Source: Macrostomum hystrix (taxonomy: Eukaryota > Platyhelminthes > Macrostomidae). Taken from it: a stretch of DNA of 64,000 nt. Below, in pieces: positions 21,601 to 33,799 of this stretch; the first letter of the stretch is position 1; each line of letters starts with the position of its first letter. The stretch is taken from NCBI GenBank assembly GCA_950097015.1, contig CATNEN010000038.1, positions 16,362,001-16,426,000 of the forward strand. The letters are read 5' to 3'. Under the pieces are notes generated by a model. The model made no database searches. It was not told the origin of the DNA and saw only the letters and a program-made list of their open reading frames with translations. The position numbers were made by a program, and so were the translations under genes.

Positions 21601-22085
21601 TCTGTAAGATCAACAGCAGTGATCCAACCAGAGCACACTTATAGGTACGAACTCAAGTTTTTTATTTTTGATTCAATGAACTAGTTTTGGCTCGTCTACC
21701 CAATGTTCATTAACCCCCACCAAATTTATTTTATCTCGAACCACGTCCTCATTTTTCTTTTTCCTGTTCAAGCATCGCAGAGTCCAACAAATCCATCCAG
21801 CCCCATTCTGGTGGAACCCAAGCTGGCACCGCCGATAAGGGGAAATAGGCAATTTCGGTTCTTCAGCCAGTCACTGATCCTCATCGTTGGGCACCGATGG
21901 CTTCCTCCAGGCTCAACCATTTTGAAATCTGAGAATAGAGAAAAATATGAGTCACAAATCTTGACCTTATCTTTCGAGAGACAGGCGACCCGTGGCCTGC
22001 CTGACAAAGTCGCCGCCAAAATACGAACCTTCGGTGTCCACTTCTTTGGCGAATAAATATAGATCGGTACTGAAATATTTCACCG
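21601..22085. other. Short unique region with coding-like patches, no gene assigned
   Basis: Overlapping open frames of about 80-117 codons occur on both strands (plus 21703-22056, minus 21768-22019). On the minus strand a pyrimidine-rich acceptor (CTCTATTCTCAG, about 21930) is present. No family could be recognised in any frame, so no gene is called. Confidence 0.35.
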
Positions 22086-22089
22086 CTAC

Positions 22090-22880
22090 TTCATTCCCAA
22101 TTTCTCCCTCTTTTCTCCCGTCTTCTCTCATTCTTTTCCCCTTCCTTTCTCTCCCCTCTCATCCCTTTCCTCTCCTTTATCCTCTTCCTCTTCCATTCCT
22201 CTACCCTTTTGTTTTTGCTCTCCTCTTCCTCTTCTTTTCCTCTTCTTTTCCTCTTCTTTTCCTCTTCCTTTCCTCTTCTTTTCCTCTTCCTTTCCTCTTC
22301 TTTTCCTCTTCCTTTCCTCTTCTTTTCCTCTTCCTTTCCTCTTCTTTTCCCTCTTCTTTTCCTCTTCTTTTCCTCTTCTTTTCCTCTTCTTTTCCTCTTC
22401 CTTTCCTCTTCTTTTCCCTCTTCTTTTCCTCTTCTTTTCCTCTTCTTTTCCTCTTCTTTTCCTCTTCTTTTCCTCTTCCTTTCCTCTTCTTTTCCCTCTT
22501 CTTTTCCTCTTCTTTTCCTCTTCTTTTCCTCTTCTTTTCCTCTTCTTTTCCTCTTCTTTTCCTCTTCTTTTCCTCTTCTTTTCCTCTTCTTTTCCTCTTC
22601 TTTTCCTCTTCTTTTCCTCTTCTTTTCCTCTTCTTTTCCTCTTCCTTTCCTCTTCTTTTCCTCTTCCTTTCCTCTTCTTTTCCCTCTTCTTTTCCTCTTC
22701 TTTTCCTCTTCTTTTCCTCTTCCTTTCCTCTTCTTTTCCTCTTCTTTTCCTCTTCTTTTCCTCTTCCTTTCCTCTTCTTTTCCTCTTCTTTTCCTCTTCT
22801 TTTCCTCTTTTTTTCCTCTTCTTTCCCACGTCTTTTCCCTCTTCTTTCCCTCATTTTTATCCGCTTCCATTTCCTCTTGT
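22090..22880. repeat. Homopyrimidine tandem repeat, 11-bp unit (CCTCTTCTTTT)
   Basis: Tandem CCTCTTCTTTT with CCTCTTCCTTT and a 12-bp CCCTCTTCTTTT variant. From 22218 to 22827 the plus strand contains no purine at all (610 nt). The flanks on both sides (from about 22090 and to about 22880) are also pyrimidine-rich. Lys/Glu/Arg-rich frames on the minus strand and Ser/Phe/Leu frames on the plus strand are artefacts of composition. Confidence 0.96.
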
Positions 22881-24130
22881 CTCTCCTCCCTTCTGTCGCT
22901 GCTCTCATTTCTATTTTTAAATCAGTTTTTAATTCAAGCTTCACTAAATCAGCGCTTAAGTTTTTTGTGCACCCCTAAATGCATTTAAAAAGATTTTTTA
23001 CCTGGCTTAGCAACTGAAATTTGGTGAGCAAAAAAGTTAAACTTAATAATTAAAAACAGGGTTAGGTCTACGCATCTTCCGATTCACGGTTGAACGGACT
23101 TCGAATGCCCAGACAAGAAGAGTGTTAAAACAAGATCGATATAGTAAATGCGCAATTTTTATATATTTTTTTTGTTTAAATTATATGCTTTGCCGTTTTC
23201 TAAGCTTTCACACCTACCCTTCCAAAGAAGAAAATAAAGTTAAGTGTTTAATTTTTCAGCAAAAGTAGGGAAATATGCCAAGCTGAAGAAAATGAGTATT
23301 TATATTCGCAACATACAAGGTCACACACTAAGCTAGGAGAGATAAGGTTTTTTATGCAAGCCGTAATTTCAATGCCTATTATTTATAGAGGCTGGCTGGG
23401 GCTTATTGGCGCTGTCAGGGGTTCGAATCCGCGTGGGTACTAGCGACAATAATTTGTAGGGCTTTTAATTTTAGATAATTATCCTTGCCCAGCTGGCAAA
23501 AGTAGGCCGATTTTTTTAGTTTTTAAACTTTAATTTTTTTACATTTTCAATTAAGCCGATATGTATTGAAAATGTTAAAATCTAACTTTAAAGGCTTGAG
23601 AATATGTCGGACCAACACTGTAAATTGCAACAGGTTGTCATGCGTGTCCCATTTTCGGGAGTGAGTTCAAAATTGAATTGAACTGCCCGCAATATTTTTA
23701 GCTAATCTGGCACGCAAATCAACCGGTTGACTATTTAAAGTGGGCCACAATGGACCAGCATTCAAGATATAATACGCCATTATGTTAAGTAACATTCATT
23801 TCTGGACACTAACTGTGTTTATTGTATGAGAAAAAAACTGAAAACCTGACACGCGATTCGCAAAATTTAGTTAAACATTTTTCCCCAACAAATCCTATTT
23901 AACTAGCAGGTCTATCACGCGATAATTCGATACAAACATTAATATTTTTGAGACAGGCCTTTCTATTACATGTGAAAAATGTTCGGAAAGTAATTGTACT
24001 GTTTTTTCAGTTCTGCATGTTAGCAACCTGTTGTTGGGCACAATGCATTACAGTGAAATAGTCTGCCTGCCTAGAAGTATAGGATCAATGTGGACACCAT
24101 AACTTAAAATATGAATATAAATTCACAAAC
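22881..24130. other. AT-rich unique region with one tRNA-like fragment
   Basis: About 1.25 kb of AT-rich sequence. Apart from the tRNA-like fragment near 23.4 kb nothing is recognised. Confidence 0.5.
23384..23455 (+). mobile_element. Degenerate tRNA-like sequence / SINE head remnant
   Basis: A perfect pol III B box (GGTTCGAATCC at about 23419) lies downstream of a possible A box (TGGCTGGGGCTTATTGG). The acceptor and anticodon stems do not fold convincingly, so a functional tRNA is unlikely. A relic of a tRNA-derived SINE is the simplest reading. Confidence 0.3.
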
Positions 24131-24139
24131 TTGCTCAAA

Positions 24140-27100
24140 AACTACATCTCTTCTACTCTCTTCCCATCTACTCCATCTCTTCTACTCTCTTCTCATCTAC
24201 TCCATCTCTTCTACTCTCTTCTCATCTACTCCATCTCTTTTACTCTCTTCTCATCTACTCCATCTCTTCTACTCTCTTCTCATCTACGGGTCCATCTCTT
24301 CTACTCTCTTCTCATCTACTCCATCTCTTCTACTCTCTTCCCATCTACTCCATCTCTTCTACTCTCTTCCCATCTACTCCATCTCTTCTACTCTCTTCCC
24401 ATCTACTCTATCTCTTCTACTCTCTTCTCATCTACTCCATCTCTTCTACTCTCTTCCCATCTACTCCATCTCTTCTACTCTCTTCTCATCTACTCCATCT
24501 CTTCTACTCTCTTCTCATCTACTCCATCTCTTCTACTCTCTTCTCATCTACTCCATCTCTTCTACTCTCTTCCCATCTACTCCATCTCTTCTACTCTCAT
24601 CCCATCTACTCCATCTCTTCTACTCTCTTCCCATCTACTCTATCTCTTCTACTCTCTTCTCATCTACTCCATCTCTTCTACTCTCTTCTCATCTACGGGT
24701 CCATCTCTTCTACTCTCTTCTCATCTACTCCATCTCTTCTACTCTCTTCTCATCTACTCCATCTCTTCTACTCTCTTCCCATCTACTCCATCTCTTCTAC
24801 TCTCTTCTCATCTACTCCATCTCTTCTACTCTCTTCCCATCTACTCCATCTCTTCTACTCTCTTCTCATCTACTCAATCTCTTCTACTCTCTTCCCATCT
24901 ACTCCATCTCTTCTACTCTCTTCTCATCTACTCCATCTCTTCTACTCTCTTCTCATCTACTCCATCTCTTCTACTCTCTTCCCATCTACTCCATCTCTTC
25001 TACTCTCTTCCCATCTACTCCATCTCTTCTACTCTCTTCTCATCTACTCCATCTCTTCTACTCTCTTCCCATCTACTCCATCTCTTCTACTCTCTTCTCA
25101 TCTACTCCATCTCTTCTACTCTCTTCCCATCTACTCCATCTCTTCTACTCTCTTCTCATCTACTCCATCTCTTCTACTCTCTTCTCATCTACTCCATCTC
25201 TTCTACTCTCTTCCCATCTACTCCATCTCTTCTACTCTCTTCTCATCTACGGGTCCATCTCTTCTACTCTCTTCTCATCTACTCCATCTCTTCTACTCTT
25301 TTCTCATCTACGGGTCCATCTCTTCTACTCTCTTCTCATCTACTCCATCTCTTCTACTCTCTTCCCATCTACTCCATCTCTTCTACTCTCTTCCCATCTA
25401 CTCCATCTCTTCTACTCTCTTCTCATCTACTCCATCTCTTCTACTCTCTTACCATCTACTCCATATCTTCTTCTCTCTTCCCATATACTCCATCTCTTCT
25501 ACTCTCTTCCCATCTACTCCATCTCTTTTACTCTCTTCTCATCTACTCCATCTCTTCTACTCTCTTCCCATCTACTCCATCTCTTCTACTCTCTTCTCAT
25601 CTACTCCATCTCTTCTACTCTCTTCCCATCTACTCCATCTCTTCTACTCTCTTCTCATCTACTCCATCTCTTCTACTCTCTTCTCATCTACTCCATCTCT
25701 TCTACTCTCTTCCCATCTACTCCATCTCTTCTACTCTCTTCTCATCTACGGGTCCATCTCTTCTACTCTCTTCTCATCTACTCCATCTCTTCTACTCTCT
25801 TCTCATCTACGGGTCCATCTCTTCTACTCTCTTCTCATCTACTCCATCTCTTCTACTCTCTTCCCATCTACTCCATCTCTTCTACTCTCTTCCCATCTAC
25901 TCCATCTCTTCTACTCTCTTCTCATCTACTCCATCTCTTCTACTCTCTTACCATCTACTCCATATCTTCTTCTCTCTTCCCATATACTCCATCTCTTCTA
26001 CTCTCTTCCCATCTACTCCATCTCTTTTACTCTCTTCTCATCTACTCCATCTCTTCTACTCTCTTCCCATCTACTCCATCTCTTCTACTCTCTTGCCATC
26101 TACTCCATCTCTTTTACTCTCTTCTCATCTACTCCATCTCTTCTACTCTCTTCTCATCTACTCCATCTCTTTTACTCTTTTCCCATCTACTCCATCTCTT
26201 CTACTCTCTTCCCATCTACTCCATCTCTTCTACTCTCTTCTCATCTACGGGTCCATCTCTTCTACTCTCTTCTCATCTACTCCATCTCTTCTACTCTCTT
26301 CTCATCTACGGGTCCATCTCTTCTACTCTCTTCTCATCTACTCCATCTCTTCTACTCTCTTCCCATATACTCCATCTCTTCTACTCTCTTCCCATCTACT
26401 CCATCTCTTCTACTCTCTTCTCATCTACTCCATCTCTTCTACTCTCTTCCCATCTACTCCATATCTTCTACTCTCTTCCCATCTACTCCATCTCTTCTAC
26501 TCTCTTCCCATCTACTCCATCTCTTTACTCTCTTCTCATCTACTCCATCTCTTCTACTCTCTTCCCATCTACTCCATCTCTTCTACTCTCTTCTCATCTA
26601 CTCCATCTCTTCTACTCTCTTCCCATCAACTCCATCTCTTCTTCTCTCTTCCCATCTACTCCATCTCTTTACTCTCTTCTCATCTACTCCATCTCTTCTA
26701 CTCTCTTCCCATCTACTCCATCTCTTCTACTCTCTTCTCATCTACTCCATCTCTTCTACTCTCTTCCCATCTACTCCATATCTTCTTCTCTCTTCTCATC
26801 TACTCCATCTCTTCTACTCTCTTCCCATCTACTCCATCTCTTCTACTCTCTTCCCATCTACTCCATCTCTTCTACTCTCTTCCCATCTACTCCATCTCTT
26901 CTACTCTCTTCCCATCTACTCCATCTCTTTTACTCTCTTCTCATCTACTACATCTCTTCTACTCTCTTCCCATCTACTCCATCTCTTCTACTCTCTTCTC
27001 ATCTACTCCATCTCTTCTACTCTCTTCTCATCTACTCCATCTCTTCTACTCTCTTCCCATCTACTCCATCTCTTCTACTCTCTTCTCATCTACGGGTCCA

Positions 27101-29095
27101 TCTCTTCTACTCTCTTCCCATCTACTCCATATCTTCTACTCTCTTCCCATCTACTCCATCTCTTCTACTCTCTTCCCATCTACTCCATCTCTTTACTCTC
27201 TTCTCATCTACTCCATCTCTTCTACTCTCTTCTCATCTACGGGTCCATCTCTTCTACTCTCTTCCCATCTACTCCATATCTTCTACTCTCTTCCCATCTA
27301 CTCCATCTCTTCTACTCTCTTCCCATCTACTCCATCTCTTTACTCTCTTCTCATCTACTCCATCTCTTCTACTCTCTTCTCATCTACTCCATCTCTTTTA
27401 CTCTTTTCCCATCTACTCCATCTCTTCTACTCTCTTCCCATCTACTCCATCTCTTCTACTCTCTTCTCATCTACGGGTCCATCTCTTCTACTCTCTTCTC
27501 ATCTACTCCATCTCTTCTACTCTCTTCTCATCTACGGGTCCATCTCTTCTACTCTCTTCTCATCTACTCCATCTCTTCTACTCTCTTCCCATCTACTCCA
27601 TCTCTTCTACTCTCTTCCCATCTACTCCATCTCTTCTACTCTCTTCTCATCTACTCCATCTCTTCTACTCTCTTCCCATCTACTCCATATCTTCTACTCT
27701 CTTCCCATCTACTCCATCTCTTCTACTCTCTTCTCATCTACGGGTCCATCTCTTCTACTCTCTTCTCATCTACTCCATCTCTTCTACTCTCTTCCCATCT
27801 ACTCCATCTCTTCTACTCTCTTCCCATCTACTCCATCTCTTCTACTCTCTTCCCATCTACTCCATCTCTTTTACTCTCTTCTCATCTACTACATCTCTTC
27901 TACTCTCTTCCCATCTACTCCATCTCTTCTACTCTCTTCTCATCTACTCCATCTCTTCTACTCTCTTCCCATCTACTCCATCTCTTCTACTCTCTTCTCA
28001 TCTACGGGTCCATCTCTTCTACTCTCTTCCCATCTACTCCATATCTTCTACTCTCTTCCCATCTACTCCATCTCTTCTACTCTCTTCCCATCTACTCCAT
28101 CTCTTTACTCTCTTCTCATCTACTCCATCTCTTCTACTCTCTTACCATCTACTCCATATCTTCTTCTCTCTTCCCATATACTCCATCTCTTCTACTCTCT
28201 TCCCATCTACTCCATCTCTTTTACTCTCTTCTCATCTACTCCATCTCTTCTACTCTCTTCCCATCTACTCCATCTCTTCTACTCTCTTGCCATCTACTCC
28301 ATCTCTTTTACTCTCTTCTCATCTACTCCATCTCTTCTACTCTCTTCTCATCTACTCCATCTCTTTTACTCTTTTCCCATCTACTCCATCTCTTCTACTC
28401 TCTTCCCATCTACTCCATCTCTTCTACTCTCTTCTCATCTACGGGTCCATCTCTTCTACTCTCTTCTCATCTACTCCATCTCTTCTACTCTCTTCTCATC
28501 TACGGGTCCATCTCTTCTACTCTCTTCTCATCTACTCCATCTCTTCTACTCTCTTCCCATCTACTCCATCTCTTCTACTCTCTTCCCATCTACTCCATCT
28601 CTTCTACTCTCTTCCCATCTACTCCATCTCTTCTACTCTCTTCTCATCTACTCCATCTCTTCTACTCTCTTCCCATCTACTCCATCTCTTTTACTCTCTT
28701 CTCATCTACTCCATCTCTTCTACTCTCTTCCCATCTACTCCATCTCTTCTACTTTCTTCCCATCTACTCCATCTCTTTTACTCTCTTCTCATCTACTCCA
28801 TCTCTTCTACTCTCTTCTCATCTACTCCATCTCTTTTACTCTCTTCCCATCTACTCCATCTCTTCTACTCTCTACCCATCTACTCCATCTCTTTTACTCT
28901 CTTCTCATCTACTCCATCTCTTCTACTCTCTTCCCATCTACTCCATCTCTTTTACTCTCTTCTCATCTACTCCATCTCTTCTACTCTCTTCTCATCTACT
29001 CCATCTCTTCTACTCTCTTCCCATCTACTCCATCTCTTCTTCTCTCTTCCCATCTACTCCATCTCTTCTACTCTCTATTCTTATCTACTCTATTC
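24140..29095. repeat. Very large minisatellite, 29-bp unit, about 170 copies
   Basis: About 4.95 kb of tandem units containing CTACTCTCTTCTCATCTACT followed by CCATCTCTT. A two-state site (TTCTCATC or TTCCCATC) alternates, and a 3-bp GGG insertion (CATCTACGGGTCCATC) appears in many units. Rare markers repeat: the ACCATC unit followed by CCATATCTTCTTC occurs at 25451, 25950 and 28144, the first two being 499 bp apart (17 units plus two GGG insertions). Three units together (87 bp) are divisible by 3, so two frames of about 1,680 codons remain open. These Ser/Leu-rich frames are not regarded as proteins. Confidence 0.97.
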
Positions 29096-29189
29096 TCATA
29101 TTCTCTATTCTCATCTTGTTTCTCCCTTATTCCATTCTTATCTTCTGTTCTCTTCTCTCCAGGGGTTGAAATAAGACAACCGTAAGTTG

Positions 29190-29855
29190 ATCGGCACGTT
29201 TTTGATTACATTTTTCGATTAAAAAAACTTTATCAGGTTTCCATTAAATTAAATAGCTTTCTAAGAATAGATTAACAATCTATAATTTCAGACCCACTGC
29301 TCAGTTTTGATACGATTGTTAACAGGCCAGGACCAATTCTTAGTTCTGTAGATGTTCAATTTCAGGGTGGAATTAGATAGACAAATTAGCTGCTCAAATT
29401 CCTCCCTACTTACACACACACTGATGAGCAACTGTGAGGGGGTGTGTAGCGAGCTCCGAGTTCGCCCCTAAAGGTGACGAAAATATAATGCAATTTTCCG
29501 AACTCGACTCATGCAGAGAAAAGTATCGGTTGCCCGTGTGGGGACCTCGAGCCACAAAGCGCGTTGCCTGCTGCTGCTGCCGCTGCTGCTGCTGAACCAT
29601 GGTGGATTATTATAATTATTGCGATTCCGGCAGGAAGTAGGCCAGCCAGGCCTAGATTTCCATTCTTGATAAAAATACTGAAGATATTTGCTGCTTTGCA
29701 AAAATTTATTAGGGTGGAAATTTAATATTTATGTGCTTTACTATTTACTTAAAGTAGCTATCAAAGAGAAGATGGACGACATTCATACTGACACGGAAGA
29801 TCTTTGTAGTAGTGAGATTGGTCATACTGGGAGTCGTTGCGGTAGAAGACTGGCA
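29190..29855. other. Unique sequence, no firm gene
   Basis: Contains a minus-strand frame at 29406-29600 beginning with a Gln-rich run from CAG/CTG repeats. There is no splice or family support. The rest is AT-rich. Confidence 0.4.
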
Positions 29856-30228
29856 GATTGAAGGTCATTGGGGTAGAAGACTGATCATACTGAAGGTCAT
29901 TGGGGTAGGAGACTGATCATACTAAAGGTCATTGGGGTAGGAGACTGATCATACTGAAGGTCATTGGGTAGGAGACTGATCGTAGCGTCGGTCATTGGGG
30001 TAGGAGACTGATCATACTAAAGGTCATTGGGGTAGGCGACTGATCATACTGAAGGTCATTGGGGTAGGAGACTGATCATACTGAAGGTCATTGGGGTAGG
30101 AGACTGATCATACTGAAGGTCATTGGGGTAGGAGACTGATCATACTGAAGGTCATTGGGGTAGGAGACTGATCATACTGAAGGTCATTGGGGTAGGAGAC
30201 TGATCATACTGAAGGTCATTGGGGTTGT
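29856..30228. repeat. Tandem array, 32-bp unit
   Basis: About eleven copies containing GGTAGGAGACTGATCATACT then GAAGGTCATTGG. Single units have ATCATACTAAAGG or ATCGTAGCGTCGG variants, and one lacks a G. It runs directly into the SINE at 30232. Confidence 0.94.
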
Positions 30229-30231
30229 AGT

Positions 30232-30596
30232 AGAATGAGTGGCAGAGCGGTCTCCTCTCGCACCAAGGTTTCTGAGCTCGATTCCACGGTGAGGCCACAT
30301 TCATTTCAGGCGCAGCCGCGGAGAGGCGCCTTGGGGGCTTGTCGTGCAATTCACGCCCTTTGAGGGTCAACCTCCAAGGCACAGTGAGAGTGTACTCTGC
30401 CTGACGATGAGAAATTCAGGGCAGATGTACACACCTGTGTGAGTGTGTGCTTGCGTACGGTATAGGTGGGCGTGTGTGCTCAGGAGTCAGTGAAACGGGC
30501 AGAACTGCCTCCTCAATGGCTGCCGGTCTAGTGTCACCAAATGATGTGCGATTGCCCGCAGCCCTCCTGCAATTATTATAATTATTTGATTTGGAG
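30232..30596 (+). mobile_element. tRNA-derived SINE, family B, near full-length copy
   Basis: Second copy of the element at 431-842, here on the plus strand. The head contains GTGGCAGAGCGGTCTCC (A-box-like) and GAGCTCGATTCC (B-box-like). The body includes GCGCAGCCGCGGAGAGGCGC, GCCTGACGATGAG and GCAGATGTACACACC. The 3' end is GCAGCCCTCCTGCAATTATT followed by an AT-rich tail. The copy starts exactly where the 32-bp array ends, so the SINE may have inserted at the array edge. No coding capacity. Confidence 0.78.
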
Positions 30597-30599
30597 ATT

Positions 30600-31595
30600 T
30601 ATTATATTGAGGGTCCCCGTGGCAGGATACTGGCAGGTAATTTGCAATGAGACTATTACTGTAAAACCATTTTGCGAGTTGAAATTAATTGCAGCCGCCT
30701 TCAGTTCTGATTCACGCTACTCATAGTAGCACGCACTAAATTTTTAATAAAAAAATTATAGAATATCCACTATATACTCCAGGATTCTCATAGTGCACAG
30801 AGGAATAAAGCTAGAAATAGCGCACGCACTCTCCGGTTGTCCGATGAAATTTAATTTTCTCTCGTCTGCAAAATTCCTCCCCTCCCCAGTCAGTGACACT
30901 TCGGGTGCGCCTTTGTCGGCGAAAATGCATCATTTATTTCTCCTCTCCAGGGGGGGGGTTGGAGAGTGCATAGTGAGACTTCGATCCCCATACTCAATCA
31001 GAGGATATCCCTACCAGTAATCTAGAATCTCTAGGACAATTCGTTCACAGATTCTAATTTTAGCTTCTGATTTCGCTGAGTCAATGATTCCCCTCCACCA
31101 AGATTTTGTGTTTTTTTAAATAGAAGCGTTCAAACAAAATATATATGTTCTGACATTTTTAGTGACGGGCGATAATGGACTGATTCGATTGAATAAATCT
31201 AATCGGACCTACCGCGCGATCATGCAGCAACGAACCGTGCACACATCCCATGCCGCCCACGCACTATTGGTCAGTAAAAATCCACAAATGGATGCATTTG
31301 TTATACTTTGGGAATGGGATGATTAATCTGAGCATCAGATCCTTTCTGTTTATTTAATCTTAGACAAGTACCTGTTCCTTCTCTGATTTGTAATTATTAC
31401 TTGGCAATATCCTTGCGACCATTAACAAGTATAATATAAGACCATCTAGTTTATAGGTTTTTACACCCTTGATTTAGCGACAAAAATGAGCTTATCAACT
31501 GGTTCCCTGAACGCCCTATTTATGACCCACTCATAATAAGACCTAGCACTTTCGATGACATGTGTCATCGTGCATTTTTTTCTTAGAGCCTGGGC
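30600..31595. other. Unique sequence, no gene seen
   Basis: About 1 kb. Short frames such as 30793-31020 have no recognisable family or exon structure. Confidence 0.45.
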
Positions 31596-32230
31596 AAAAT
31601 GACCCACTGTTTTCCATATTGACCCACTATTTCACCCACAATGACCCACTGTTTCCACTCAATCACCCACTGTTTCCACTCAATGACCCACTGTTTCCAC
31701 TCAATGACCCACTGTTTCCACTCAATGACCCACTGTTTCCACTCAATGACCCACTGTTTCCACTCAATCACCCACTGTTTCCACTCAATCACCCACTGTT
31801 TACACTCAATCACCCACTGTTTCCACTCAATGACCCACTGTTTCCACTCAATGACCCACTGTTTCCACTCAATGACCCACTGTTTCCACTCAATGACCCA
31901 CTGTTTCCACTCAATGACCCACTGTTTCCACTCAATGACCCACTGTTTCCACTCAATCACCCACTGTTTCCACTCAATCACCCACTGTTTCCCCACAATG
32001 ACGCAGTGTTTACCACGCTATGACCCACTGTTTCCACTCAATGACCCACTGTTTCCACTCAATGACCCACTGTTTCCACTCAATGACCCACTGTTTCCAC
32101 TCAATGACCCACTGTTTCCACTCAATGACCCACTGTTTCCACTCAATGACCCACTGTTTCCACTCAATCACCCACTGTTTCCCCACAATGACGGAGTGTT
32201 TACCACGCTATGACCCACTGTTTTCCCAAA
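31596..32230. repeat. Minisatellite, 21-bp unit (ATGACCCACTGTTTCCACTC)
   Basis: About 30 copies of ATGACCCACTGTTTCCACTC plus A, with ATCACCC variants. A diverged pair (CCCCACAATGACGCAGTG and CCCCACAATGACGGAGTG, each followed by TTTACCACGCT) at about 31990 and 32182 marks a duplication of roughly 190 bp. Open frames on both strands follow from the 21-bp period. Confidence 0.95.
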
Positions 32231-33185
32231 CTATGTCCCAATATTTCTTATTAATGACCGACCATTCTATCAATATGACCCACTTTGACCCATATGCTTT
32301 CTATTTTAAAATACAATTTATATAATTTTTCTATGCATTAGAAAATTTTGGGATTTTTTTATGTGGGACTTCGAAATGATTTTGAAATATTTAGGATAAA
32401 AAAGAACAGTTTCATGAACACCGATTTCAGCTTTCAGAAATTAAAAAATCATTTAATTCGGAATCAGAAACAAACTTGGTTTCAACCAATTGTGGCTACC
32501 AAAATATAATCAATATATAAGCACAAAAAACTCATACGTCCACGTCGTGCCCCTGGACCCAGCGGTCATGCCACGACACCGGCCACCGCTGGGAGTAACC
32601 AAGAGTCTCCCCTTCCAGCCAGGACACGCAGATCAACCTCCGACCCAATATTATCTCCCACGCCCACGAGTTTCCTACTAGGTTGGCACGGCACGGTACA
32701 ACTAGAGGAAGTTGAAAAAGCGAAAAAATAGAATTAAGGGTAAAGGTGCGCATTTTGAAATCAGTTTAACACGCGTAGCGAGCCAGAAGGTGCCTTTAAG
32801 TTTTCTTAGACAAAGGGGGCACCCAAATATGGACAAATGCGCAAATATTAATAAGACACGCTACGCAAGCCTACGCATCGACTGTTACCTAATTCCATAA
32901 TTGGTTTTCTATTTCAAGTTTTTTTTCAAGAAAAAAGAAATCTGTTTTTTATTATAATCTTGGTCAGCTTTTAAATGAGCGCCCACACGCGCGAAATCAG
33001 GAAAAAATAGATAAAAAAGACACTTGTAGAATTCTGATTAGATATAATAAATTCTTCTTAATACAAAAATGAAGAAAAAACTAGTTTCAACTTTACTGTT
33101 CGTGTTTAAATGACACTTTTGTTAATTTGCGACTAAATTAGCCATAAGTAAACTATTGTGAATCACTATGAACAAGTATATTTTA
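32231..33185. other. Unique AT-rich sequence, no gene seen
   Basis: About 950 bp. The GC-richer patch at 32540-32690 has open frames on both strands but no recognised family; it could be a decayed exon or element fragment. Confidence 0.4.
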
Positions 33186-33189
33186 TGAT

Positions 33190-33795
33190 GCTTGACCCTA
33201 TTTGACCCACTTTGACCCAATAAGGACACACTTCAACTCACTTTGAGTTAGACTTTCATTTATCTACTTTGACACACCCTTACCCAATTTGACACGTTTT
33301 GACCAACTTTTACGCACCTTGACACTTTAATTCGCTTTAACCCACTTTGACCCACCTTGACACACTTTGGCACACTTTGACCCACTCTGACCCACTTTGA
33401 CCCACCTTGACACACTTTGACACGTTTTGACCAACTTTTACGCACCTTGACACTTTAATTCGCTTTAACCCACTTTGAACCACCTTGACACACTTTGGCA
33501 CACTTTGACCCACTTCGACCCACTTTGACCCACCTTGACCCACTTTGACACGTTTTGACCAACTTTTACGCACCTTGACACTTTAATTCGCTTTAACCCA
33601 CTTTGACCCATCTTGACACACTTTGGCACACTTTGACCCACTCTGACCCACTTTGACCCACCTTGACCCACTTTGGCACACTTTGACCCACTGTGACCCA
33701 CCGTGACCGACTTTGACACACTTTGGCACGCTCTGACCCAATGTGACCCTTTTTGATTTACTTTCAGCCACTTTGATTCACTTTAAAATCACATT
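33190..33795. repeat. Degenerate repeat of about 10-bp unit (TTTGACCCAC) with 128-bp higher order
   Basis: Short units of TTTGACCCAC type (with CTTGACACAC, TTTGGCACAC and GTGACC variants). They are arranged in a longer period: the marker GACACGTTTTGACCAACTTT recurs at about 33291, 33419 and 33547, spacing 128 bp. The TGACCCACT core is shared with the array at 31.6-32.2 kb. Confidence 0.92.
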
Positions 33796-33799
33796 GCTA

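Noticed and set aside
22091-22988. Lys/Glu/Arg-rich minus frames and Ser/Phe/Leu plus frames
   Set aside because: Consequence of the homopyrimidine tract; five overlapping frames on both strands cannot all be genes.
24111-29185. Two overlapping plus-strand open frames of about 1,685 codons
   Set aside because: They follow the 29-bp repeat in successive frames, encode only Ser/Leu/His/Tyr/Phe/Ile/Thr/Pro patterns, and lie over each other in different frames. No gene structure supports them.
29406-29600. 64-codon minus frame with a Gln-rich start
   Set aside because: Driven by a short CAG/CTG run; no homology, no partner exons, no splice evidence.
31562-32325. Open frames of 101-190 codons
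   Set aside because: Translation of the 21-bp TGACCCACT array in several frames and on both strands.
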